Source of the DNA: Halobacteriales archaeon QS_9_67_15
GTDB lineage: Archaea > Halobacteriota > Halobacteria > Halobacteriales > Haloarculaceae
DNA: 15,462 nt
Direction of reading: 5' to 3'
Assembly: GCA_003023165.1 (NCBI GenBank)
Contig: PXSD01000017.1
Span: forward strand, 1 to 15,462
The notes beneath the pieces were generated by a model. It made no database searches, was not told the DNA's origin, and worked only from the letters and a program-made list of their open reading frames with translations. Position 1 is the stretch's first letter. Every line of letters starts with the position of its first letter. Shown piece by piece: positions 6,377 through 12,357 of this stretch. Made by a program: the position numbers and the translations under genes.

Positions 6377-7498
6377 ATGACGGAGTTCTCTCATCGGGTC
6401 GAGCAGGTGTCGATAAGCGGGATCAGGGAAGTGTTCGAGGCGGCGGGCGAGGACGCGATCAACCTCGGGCTGGGACAGCCTGACTTCCCGACGCCCGACC
6501 ACGCTCGCGAGGCCGCTATCGAGGCCATCGAAGCCGGAGAGGCCGGCGCCTACACCTCGAACAAGGGCACAGAATCGCTCCGCGAAGCCATCGCACATCG
6601 CTACGATGCGGACCAAGGACTCGACGTCTACCCCGAGCACGTCGTCGCCACGGCGGGCGGCAGCGAGGCGCTCCACATCGCGCTCGAGGCGCACGTCGAC
6701 CCCGGCCAGGAAGTGGTCTTCCCCGACCCGGGGTTCGTCTCCTACGACGCGCTTACCCGCCTCGCGGGCGGGGATCCGACGCCGGTGCCGCTCCGCGAGG
6801 ACCTGACCATGGACCCGACCACCGTCGAGGACGCGATCACCGAGGACACGGCCGCCTTCGTCGTCAACAGCCCCGCGAACCCGACCGGTGCGGTCCAGTC
6901 GCCCGACGACATACGGGAGTTCGCCCGCATCGCGGACGAGCACGACGTGCTCTGTCTCTCCGACGAAGTCTACGAACACATCGTCTTCGAGGGCGAACAC
7001 CGCTCGCCCCTGGAGTTCGCACGGACCGACAACGTCGTCGTCGTCGGCGCGTGCTCGAAGACCTACTCGATGACCGGCTGGCGACTCGGGTGGGTAACCG
7101 GCTCGAACCGGCGGATCGAACGCATGCTCCGCGTCCACCAGTACGGACAGGCCTGTGCCACTGCCGCTTCGCAGCACGCCGCCGAGGCCGCGCTCACCGG
7201 CCCGCAAGACGCCGTCGACGAGATGGTCGCGGCCTTCGAGGAGCGCCGGGACGTGCTCCTCGACGGCCTCGCCGACATCGGACTGGAGTGTCCGACGCCC
7301 CACGGCGCGTTCTACGCGATGCCGAAGGTCCCCGCCGGGTTCGTCGACGAGGTGATCGACCGCGGGGTCATCGTTGTCCCCGGCGACGCGTTCGGCGAAC
7401 ACGGCGAGGGCTACGCCCGCATCTCCTACGCCGTCGACGTAGAGACGCTGAAGGCGGCCCTCGAAATCATGGGCGACGCCGCCGAAGCCGTCAGGTGA
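6377..7498 (+). CDS. Class I/II PLP-dependent aminotransferase
   Basis: This 373-residue cytoplasmic enzyme belongs to fold-type I aminotransferases, near the aspartate/aromatic aminotransferases (subgroup I-gamma). It moves an amino group between an amino acid and a 2-oxoacid through pyridoxal phosphate. Visible elements are GLGQPDFPTP (31-40), Y59 and the SNKG loop (61-64), the TAGGSEAL cofactor phosphate loop (92-99), NSPANPTG (164-171) with Asn168, SDEVYEHI (195-202) with Asp196 and Tyr199, the Schiff-base lysine Lys228 in SKTYSMTGWRLGW, and Arg348 in YARISY for the substrate carboxylate. All catalytic residues are present and the length is normal. The exact amino acid cannot be assigned. 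ATG 6377 follows a TATA-like box by about 30 nt; the frame is open further upstream but only through intergenic and antisense sequence. Confidence 0.93.
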   Translation: MTEFSHRVEQVSISGIREVFEAAGEDAINLGLGQPDFPTPDHAREAAIEAIEAGEAGAYTSNKGTESLREAIAHRYDADQGLDVYPEHVVATAGGSEALHIALEAHVDPGQEVVFPDPGFVSYDALTRLAGGDPTPVPLREDLTMDPTTVEDAITEDTAAFVVNSPANPTGAVQSPDDIREFARIADEHDVLCLSDEVYEHIVFEGEHRSPLEFARTDNVVVVGACSKTYSMTGWRLGWVTGSNRRIERMLRVHQYGQACATAASQHAAEAALTGPQDAVDEMVAAFEERRDVLLDGLADIGLECPTPHGAFYAMPKVPAGFVDEVIDRGVIVVPGDAFGEHGEGYARISYAVDVETLKAALEIMGDAAEAVR

Positions 7499-7592
7499 CC
7501 CACCGATCCGGCACCGCGACGCGCTTTGCAGGAACCGAACTCGCTTCCTTCGGTCGCTCCTTGAGGGAGGGGCCTTAGCGCCTATCGTTAGG

Positions 7593-7598
7593 TAAAAA
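7593..7598 (+). promoter_or_regulatory. TATA box of the 124-residue unknown protein
   Basis: TAAAAA at 7593-7598 sits about 25-28 nt before the paired ATGs at 7621 and 7624, as expected for a leaderless haloarchaeal transcript. The 122-bp gap after the aminotransferase gene also contains weak stems (7535-7539 with 7549-7553; 7557-7560 with 7566-7569) that could belong to its 3' end. Confidence 0.6.
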
Positions 7599-7620
7599 CG
7601 TCTCGCGGTCTAGCTCGGAG

Positions 7621-7995
7621 ATGATGGACCAACTGGCCCCGTCGAGCGTCCCGACGTACGAGACGAAGGCGGAGGGACGGTCGCTGTGGGACCGCTGTGC
7701 GGACCGGGGGCTCCCGGTCGTCGCAGTCCGGGACGGCGAACGCGGGTTCGTCGTCCGCTACGACCTCCAGCACCTCGACAGCGAACTCTCGGAGACGGCC
7801 CTCCGGGAGCTCCGGGAACAGGTGCGTTCGCTGCGGTCGTACTCGCTGGGCGTCGACCCGCTCTCCGAGACGGAGTCCATGGGCGGCGAGACGGGCCACG
7901 TCGCCGGCGAACTCCACGCGCCGACCGAAGACGACGCCCGCCGCCTCGCCTCGCACGTCTCCGCGTTCGTCTTCGACGACGCCAACCTCGTCTGA
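7621..7995 (+). CDS. Conserved-looking haloarchaeal protein, unknown function
   Basis: I do not recognise this 124-residue protein. It is acidic, has no membrane segment or signal peptide, and reads like a compact alpha/beta domain: strand GLPVVAVRDG, strand GFVVRYDLQ, a charged helix (about ETALRELREQVRSLR) and a C-terminal SHVSAFVFDDANLV. Two start codons lie in tandem (ATG 7621 and ATG 7624). The TATA box at 7593-7598 fits either one, so the first methionine may be absent. It has its own promoter 122 bp after the aminotransferase and ends 14 nt before the convergent stop of the lycopene-cyclase-like gene. Composition matches the surrounding genes, which supports a real coding region. Confidence 0.7.
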   Translation: MMDQLAPSSVPTYETKAEGRSLWDRCADRGLPVVAVRDGERGFVVRYDLQHLDSELSETALRELREQVRSLRSYSLGVDPLSETESMGGETGHVAGELHAPTEDDARRLASHVSAFVFDDANLV

Positions 7996-8009
7996 TCGGC
8001 ACTCCTCTC

Positions 8010-8573
8010 TCAGGGATCCTCCGTACGTTCGCCGAGCGTCTCGTGGATCCCGAGCACGAGCGCCGGAACGACGACCATGAACAGGTGCTCCTCAAGCGGG
8101 ATCCCGACTAGTTCGACGCCCGTCCGGAGCGGGATCGCGAACACGCCGACTTCGAGCGTGTACCAGTCCCAGACGTAGGCGAGCGGGTAGACGACCGCAA
8201 TGGTACGGGCCGCGCGACGCAGCGACCCGCGGCCGGCCCGGAGGAGCAGCCCGAGCGCCAGCGACCCGAACACGAACTCGGTGGCGAGGTACGTGTAGGG
8301 ACCGAGGACGCCGATGTCAGGCAGTAGGACGTTCGAGAGCGGCGCGAGCGTCGCGGCTAGTCCGACGGTTCCGAGGGCGACCACGACGCCGCCTGCGAGG
8401 ACGACACCCGCTCGAGCGGACTGGACACTGCGGGCGTAGCCGGCGGCGACGAAACACGCGAGCGCGCCGACTCCGGCGACAGGCTCGAGTCCGCCGTCGA
8501 CCGTGAGCCACAGGACGACGACGCCGAGACCGAACGCCCCCGCACTCAGTAGTTGTGCCCGTCGTCGGTCCAT
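8010..8573 (-). CDS. Lycopene-cyclase-domain membrane protein
   Basis: The 187-residue protein is very hydrophobic, with about five or six predicted membrane helices (around 8-25, 32-48, 55-78, 95-112, 122-140 and 158-177). The last part, WDWYTLEVGVFAIP (135-148) followed by GIPLEEHLFMVVVPAL (157-172), matches the CrtYc/d-type lycopene cyclase domain, in which a PxEE motif is conserved; here it is PLEE at 159-162. Such domains cyclise the ends of linear carotenoids. The usual haloarchaeal CrtY carries two such domains, while this protein has room for only one, so it may need a partner or act on another isoprenoid. ATG 8573 starts just before the first helix; an upstream start at 8654 would add a soluble leader. 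It is divergent from the damaged UbiA gene (125-bp gap), which suggests a shared isoprenoid role. Confidence 0.78.
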   Translation of the reverse strand: MDRRRAQLLSAGAFGLGVVVLWLTVDGGLEPVAGVGALACFVAAGYARSVQSARAGVVLAGGVVVALGTVGLAATLAPLSNVLLPDIGVLGPYTYLATEFVFGSLALGLLLRAGRGSLRRAARTIAVVYPLAYVWDWYTLEVGVFAIPLRTGVELVGIPLEEHLFMVVVPALVLGIHETLGERTEDP

Positions 8574-8698
8574 ACCGGAGTATGCGGTGCCAGTCACATG
8601 AGCGACGGGGGCGAGCGACGCGTCGACTGCTCCGATGTCCCCCCAATTCGGCATTTCACGACGAAAGAACGTTGTGGGCGTGGGTCTAGTCGTGAGAC

Positions 8699-9477
8699 AT
8701 GGCGGAGGACACGCACGCTAGTGGGGCAGTGGGACGTACGAAGGCGCTGCTCTCACAGGTGCATCCGCGGTGCACGTAACGGCGCTGTTTTTCGCCGTCT
8801 ACACGGCACACGTCAAGGACGGGTACGTCGACTTTCACCGCCGCGGTGAGGACGATAGCCACCCGCTCTCGGCGCGCGCCTGCCGGCTCGCGCTGGTCGG
8901 GTCGACCGCCGGATTCCTGACCGCCCTCGGGGCGCTCTGGGTGACGGCCAGTCCGGGTGCGGTCGCGCTGACCGCGCCGACGTGGGCGCTCGGGTACTTC
9001 CACGCCCCGCAACTCGACACTCACACCGTCGGCGCGACAGCGGGCTACCCGACCGGCATCGCGCTCGCCCTCGTCGGTGGCTACTACGTGCAGACGGGCG
9101 GGCTGTCGCCGGCGATTCTCGGACTCGCGGGCGTGTTCCTCCTCTTTCTCGCGGGGATCAAGATCGTCGACGACGCCCAGGACTACGGCTACGACCGGTC
9201 GATCGACAAACAGACGGTCGCGGTCGTCCTCGGCAAGCGCGCCGCGCACAGGGCCGCGTACGCGCTCATGGCGACCGGGATGGTCGCGGTGTTCCTCCTC
9301 GCAGCCGGTCTCCCCGCGGTCCCGCCGAGCGCGACCGCCGCCCCGCTCGTGTTCGGCGTCGTCGCGCTCGTCGCTCGTCGAGCCGGACCGGAGCTCGCGA
9401 CGATGCTGCTCATCCGCGGGTCGTACCTCTTCCTCGCGGCCCTCGTCGGCGCAGTGTGGTTTCGGCCGCTCGGGTGA
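8699..9477 (+). pseudogene. UbiA-family prenyltransferase, N-terminal deletion/frameshift
   Basis: UbiA-family enzymes are membrane proteins that move isoprenoid diphosphates onto an acceptor using two Asp-rich motifs. From ATG 8699 one frame gives MAEDTHASGAVGRTKALLSQVHP, typical of the start of haloarchaeal UbiA proteins, but it stops at a TAA (8777-8779) after 26 codons. The rest lies in another frame from about 8764 to 9477: YTAHVKDGYVDFHRRGEDD is the first Asp-rich region, KIVDDAQDYGYDRSIDKQT the second, followed by several membrane helices. The sequence that should link QVHP to the first Asp motif (roughly 35 residues including the first helix, judged from family knowledge) is missing. 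GGTGCA occurs at 8758-8763 and 8769-8774, flanking the join. A short product from GTG 8770 (235 residues) is possible but would lack the first helix. The decayed gene is divergent from the lycopene-cyclase-like gene. Confidence 0.78.
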
Positions 9478-9529
9478 GTGCGGTCCTACTGGACCAAAGA
9501 CGGGATAACCGACCCCATCGCCGTCAGCG

Positions 9530-9535
9530 TTTTTT
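9530..9535 (+). terminator. T-run after the UbiA remnant
   Basis: Six consecutive T residues lie 53 nt downstream of the UbiA stop. Archaeal transcription often ends at such T-tracts. The tract is also about 28-33 nt before ATG 9563, so a role in the promoter of the next (decayed) gene cannot be excluded. Confidence 0.35.
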
Positions 9536-9562
9536 CTCGGACCAGTCTACTGATGCGGCGGT

Positions 9563-10015
9563 ATGAACGACCTCCGTACCGGGCTCTCGTACGGCGACGT
9601 GCTGTTGGTCCCCGAGCGGTCGCCGTGGATAGCCGCAGCGACGTCAACTTCTCGACCCGCCTGACCCCAGAAATCGAACCGGACACCCCGCTCCTGTCCG
9701 CGCCGATGGACACGGTGACCGGCGCCGACGCGGCCGAGGACCTCGGGCTCCCGATCGGACCTCGGGCTCCCGATCATCGCCGACGACGACATCGGCGCGG
9801 ACGAAGGCGTCGAGGGGTTCACCGAGTACAGGGGTCCGCTCGGCGACGTGGCCGACGAGTTCTGTGCGGGTATCCGGTCGGGACTCTCCTACTGCGGCGG
9901 GCACACGACCGAGGCGGCCCGGGAGACGGCGGAGTTCATCCGCGTCGAACAGGCCGCCAAAGAGCGCGAGGGGGCACACGGCGACCACGACTGGAAGACC
10001 GTCGTCGACGACTGA
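9563..10015 (+). pseudogene. Remnant of IMP dehydrogenase/GMP reductase-like gene
   Basis: Three pieces of one gene are joined. ATG 9563 begins MNDLRTGLSYGDVLLVPERSP, the classic N-terminus of the IMPDH/GMP reductase family, but a missing base near 9625 (CCGTGG where CCGGTGG is expected) shifts the frame and gives a stop at 9662-9664. In the next frame the homology continues as VDSRSDVNFSTRLTPEI and LLSAPMDTVTGADAAEDLG up to about 9756. A 19-bp tandem duplication (9738-9775) then shifts back, and the C-terminus follows as EGVEGFTEYRGPLGDVADEF, CAGIRSGLSYCGGHTTEAA and a final AKEREGAHGDHDWK, ending at TGA 10013-10015. Only about 140 of the usual 340-500 residues remain. The barrel core with the catalytic Cys loop is gone, so enzyme activity is not possible. 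The assignment to GMP reductase or IMPDH is from memory of haloarchaeal sequences. Confidence 0.85.
9738..9775 (+). repeat. Perfect 19-bp tandem duplication in decayed gene
   Basis: GGACCTCGGGCTCCCGATC occurs at 9738-9756 and immediately again at 9757-9775. Nineteen bases change the frame by one, which cancels the single-base loss near 9625: the N-terminal and C-terminal pieces are in the same frame and only the middle part is shifted. Confidence 0.95.
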
Positions 10016-10023
10016 CCCACGAA

Positions 10024-10030
10024 CTTTACC
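10024..10030 (+). promoter_or_regulatory. TATA-like box of the 149-residue protein gene
   Basis: CTTTACC is centred about 26 nt before ATG 10053, matching a leaderless promoter. It lies directly behind the stop codon (10013-10015) of the decayed IMPDH-like gene. Confidence 0.5.
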
Positions 10031-10052
10031 GCAGGCCCTCGAACGGGGCCAC

Positions 10053-10502
10053 ATGAGCGACAGCGAGGGCGACCCCAGCGGCGAGATGACCCTCGCGTTC
10101 GAACTCGACGCGATCCGCCGGTTCGAGGACCCCGCCGCGGTGTTCGCGGACGCTCGCGAGTGGTGTCGGTCCGTCGGCGTCGTCGCCAACGACACCGACG
10201 CCGTCGCCTCGTTCGTCGCCGAGCACGACCTCTCGCAGGACTTCGACCTCGGGGACCACGACGTCTGGCTCGCGATGGAACACGTCCGTCAGTCGAACCC
10301 CGCACCGCGACACGTCTTCGTCGGGACCACGGCGGAGGACCGTCGCATCGCCGACGCGACCGGCTGGGAGTTCCGCCGGCCGTCCGACGTCGCGGACGCC
10401 GCGGGCTGGTCGCTGGCGTCTACAGAAGCCACGGCGGACGGACTCATCGACCGGATAGCCGACTGGTTCTCGTCGTTCTTCGGCCGTCGCTTCGACGGGT
10501 GA
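10053..10502 (+). CDS. Haloarchaeal protein, probably DUF7124 family
   Basis: This 149-residue acidic, soluble protein has no catalytic motif I can identify. The N-terminal GEMTLAFELDAIRRFEDPAA, then VFADAREWCRSVGVVAN and later HVFVGTTAEDRRIADATGWEF, resemble a haloarchaeal family that I remember as DUF7124; the name should be checked. The layout suggests an alpha/beta domain: a helix carrying the acidic DAREW, strand VGVVAND, a variable middle, strand HVFVG and a helix before GWEF. The C-terminal IDRIADWFSSFFGRRF is amphipathic and could touch a membrane or a partner protein. ATG 10053 follows a TATA-like CTTTACC by about 26 nt. The region around its stop codon carries imperfect tandem repeats. 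It is transcribed away from the decayed gene upstream and converges on the ParB-like gene. Confidence 0.75.
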   Translation: MSDSEGDPSGEMTLAFELDAIRRFEDPAAVFADAREWCRSVGVVANDTDAVASFVAEHDLSQDFDLGDHDVWLAMEHVRQSNPAPRHVFVGTTAEDRRIADATGWEFRRPSDVADAAGWSLASTEATADGLIDRIADWFSSFFGRRFDG

Positions 10503-10550
10503 CCGGCCGTCGAGGCTCCGACGGGTGACCGGTCCCCGTCGCTCCGACAA
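10484..10550 (+). repeat. Imperfect ~26-bp repeats around a stop codon
   Basis: CGACGGGTGACCGG is found at 10493-10506 and, identically, at 10519-10532, a period of 26. Each copy is preceded by a CCGTCG-containing segment, and a third decayed copy (CCCCGTCGCTCCGAC) follows at about 10534-10548. The first copy contains the stop codon of the preceding gene. Confidence 0.75.
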
Positions 10551-10554
10551 CTGA

Positions 10555-10974
10555 TCAGTCGCGGTCGAGGCGCTCTGCCGCCCGACTGCATCTGTCGAGC
10601 CACTCCCGCTCGAACTCCTCGGGAGCGAGGACGCGTCCGACGAAATCCGGGACGCGTTCGACGCCCTCCTCCTCGCACCAGCGGATACACTCCCGGTAGC
10701 GTGCGACGTCGTAGTTCTCCGGCAGTTCCGCGTCGTACTCGACGACGACCTCGTCGGCGTCCGTGAGATACGCGGCGAACGCTCGCGTGTGCCCGTCCGT
10801 CAGGTACCGCTCGCCGTCGAACTCGTAGACCGAGAGCGGACCGAACTCGTGGTCGGGCCCGTCGGTCCGGTCGAGCACGGCGGACAGTTTCTCTGCGCTG
10901 ACGTAGAGCTGGCTCGGTCGGAGGGCGGCCGGGGAGACTGTCTCCGGCGGTGATTCCCGACTCCGTTCGGACAT
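10555..10974 (-). CDS. Small ParB-N-like domain protein
   Basis: The 139-residue protein resembles stand-alone ParB/sulfiredoxin-like domains. Its core is QLYVSAEKL (22-30), LSVYEFDGERYLTDGHTR (47-64) with the DGHTR box, then VEYDAELP and a helical tail (RYRECIRWCEEEGV, about 92-105). The DGHTR motif corresponds to the conserved G-(H/N)-x-R box of ParB-type domains, where it binds nucleotide; I also recall similar small proteins in Firmicutes. There is no helix-turn-helix, so it is not a chromosome-partitioning ParB. Its function is unknown. ATG 10974 is chosen over an in-frame ATG at 11004 because the conserved part needs no more N-terminus. It lies 163 nt downstream of ychF on the same strand. 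Confidence 0.75.
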   Translation of the reverse strand: MSERSRESPPETVSPAALRPSQLYVSAEKLSAVLDRTDGPDHEFGPLSVYEFDGERYLTDGHTRAFAAYLTDADEVVVEYDAELPENYDVARYRECIRWCEEEGVERVPDFVGRVLAPEEFEREWLDRCSRAAERLDRD

Positions 10975-11137
10975 GTGTCGCGGTTCGGAGCAGGGGACAA
11001 TCACAGTGTCGGCGTACTCGTTCGGTCGGCGAGGCTGGTCGAGCCTGTGTGCGTCCGCTTTCTCCTCGGTGAGTCATCCGTACCACCGCTCGACCGCGTC
11101 GTGGGCGAGCGATCCGTCGGTCGTGACCGGACGGAAC

Positions 11138-12319
11138 TCAGTTCGCGGTCGAGACGACCTTGATCACGTCCCCCTCTTCGAGCTCCTGCTCGTCGCTGAT
11201 CCGCATGTTCTCCCTGGCGTCGACGGCGTGGAGATAGCCGTCGCCGATGTCGGAGTGGACGGCGTAGGCGAGGTCTGTCGGCGTCGCGCCCGACTGCAGC
11301 AGGAAGGCGTCGGGGAGGGTGCTTCCCTGCCCGTCGGTCCAGTGAGTCTCGTCCTGGACGGGGTAGGCCGTGATCTGGTCGAGCACGTCGTAGACAGCGG
11401 TGTCGAGTGCCTGCTGGACGCCAGTTCCGCCGTGGTCGGCCATCACCTCCCGGATCCGTTCGAGCCCTTGCTCCTGCTGGTCGCTCAGGCCGTCGACGAT
11501 GTCGAAGCCCTCGTCGCCGGGGTCGTAGTCGACGACGCCGGCCTCGGCGGCCTTCCGCAGCGCCAGTTCGCCGTCGGCCGTCGTCGGGACGGTCGCCTCG
11601 TTGCGCTCCTTGAGCGCCTGGAGGTTCTCCGGCGGTGCCACGTCGGCCTTGTTGGCGACGACGACGACCGGTTTCGTCCGCGCTCGGATCTCGCTGGCCA
11701 GCTCCTCCCGGTGCCCGTCGGTCCACTGGATCGGGTCCTCCGGATACTCCAGGTCTCGCAGGGTGCGCGCCACGTCGAGTTCGGTCGCGCCGACGCCGGT
11801 CAGCAGGTCCGCGAGTTCCGCGTCGATGTCGAAGTCCGGCGAGCGGGAGGCTCGCTCGATGGACTCCCAGTTGCGGTCGACGATGCTGGCGAGCCACAGG
11901 TCCATCTCCTCCTCGACGAACCGGAGGTCCTCGACGGGGTCGTGTTCGCCGACCTCGACGGGTTCGCCCTCCTCGTCGGTTCCGCCGGAGGCGTCGACGA
12001 CGTGGAGGATCGCGTCGGCGTTCGAGAGTTCGTCGAGGAACTGGTTCCCGAGTCCCCTGCCCTCGTGGGCACCGGGGACGAGTCCGGCCACGTCCAGCAG
12101 TTCGACGGGAACGAAGCGTTTGCCGTCGTGGCAGTTCTCGTCGCCGCAGCGCTCCTCGCGGTCGAGACAGGGGCACTCAGTGCGGACGTGGGTGACGCCG
12201 CGGTTGGCGTCGATGGTCGTGAACGGGTAGTTTCCGACGTCCACGTCGGCCATCGTCGCCGCCTTGTAGACGGTCGACTTGCCGGCGTTGGGCTTGCCGG
12301 CAAGCGCGATAGAGAGCAT
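11138..12319 (-). CDS. ychF: YchF/OLA1-type P-loop GTPase/ATPase
   Basis: This 393-residue protein is an Obg-like P-loop NTPase of the YchF/OLA1 family, which associates with ribosomes and often prefers ATP. The G1 loop is GKPNAGKST (8-16), G2 lies around YPFTTIDANRG (31-41), G3 is DVAGLVPGAHEGRGLG (76-91) and G4 is NKAD (223-226). A C-terminal TGS domain (about 316-391) ends in EEGDVIKVVS. Archaeal features are a Cys-rich insert after G2 (Cys49, Cys51, Cys58, Cys63, His64), which could bind a metal, and an acidic central region. The length is normal and all motifs are intact. ATG 12319 is placed seven residues before the P-loop, the expected position. The gene follows the bactofilin-like gene by 38 nt and is probably co-transcribed with it. 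Confidence 0.96.
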   Translation of the reverse strand: MLSIALAGKPNAGKSTVYKAATMADVDVGNYPFTTIDANRGVTHVRTECPCLDREERCGDENCHDGKRFVPVELLDVAGLVPGAHEGRGLGNQFLDELSNADAILHVVDASGGTDEEGEPVEVGEHDPVEDLRFVEEEMDLWLASIVDRNWESIERASRSPDFDIDAELADLLTGVGATELDVARTLRDLEYPEDPIQWTDGHREELASEIRARTKPVVVVANKADVAPPENLQALKERNEATVPTTADGELALRKAAEAGVVDYDPGDEGFDIVDGLSDQQEQGLERIREVMADHGGTGVQQALDTAVYDVLDQITAYPVQDETHWTDGQGSTLPDAFLLQSGATPTDLAYAVHSDIGDGYLHAVDARENMRISDEQELEEGDVIKVVSTAN

Positions 12320-12357
12320 GCGACGGAGTAGTCGGGGCCGGGAGAAGCCGCTTTCGG

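Noticed and set aside
10973..12331. Long plus-strand open frame opposite ychF
   Set aside because: The minus strand encodes all YchF motifs; the opposite frame has low-complexity Val/Asp/Gly sequence only.
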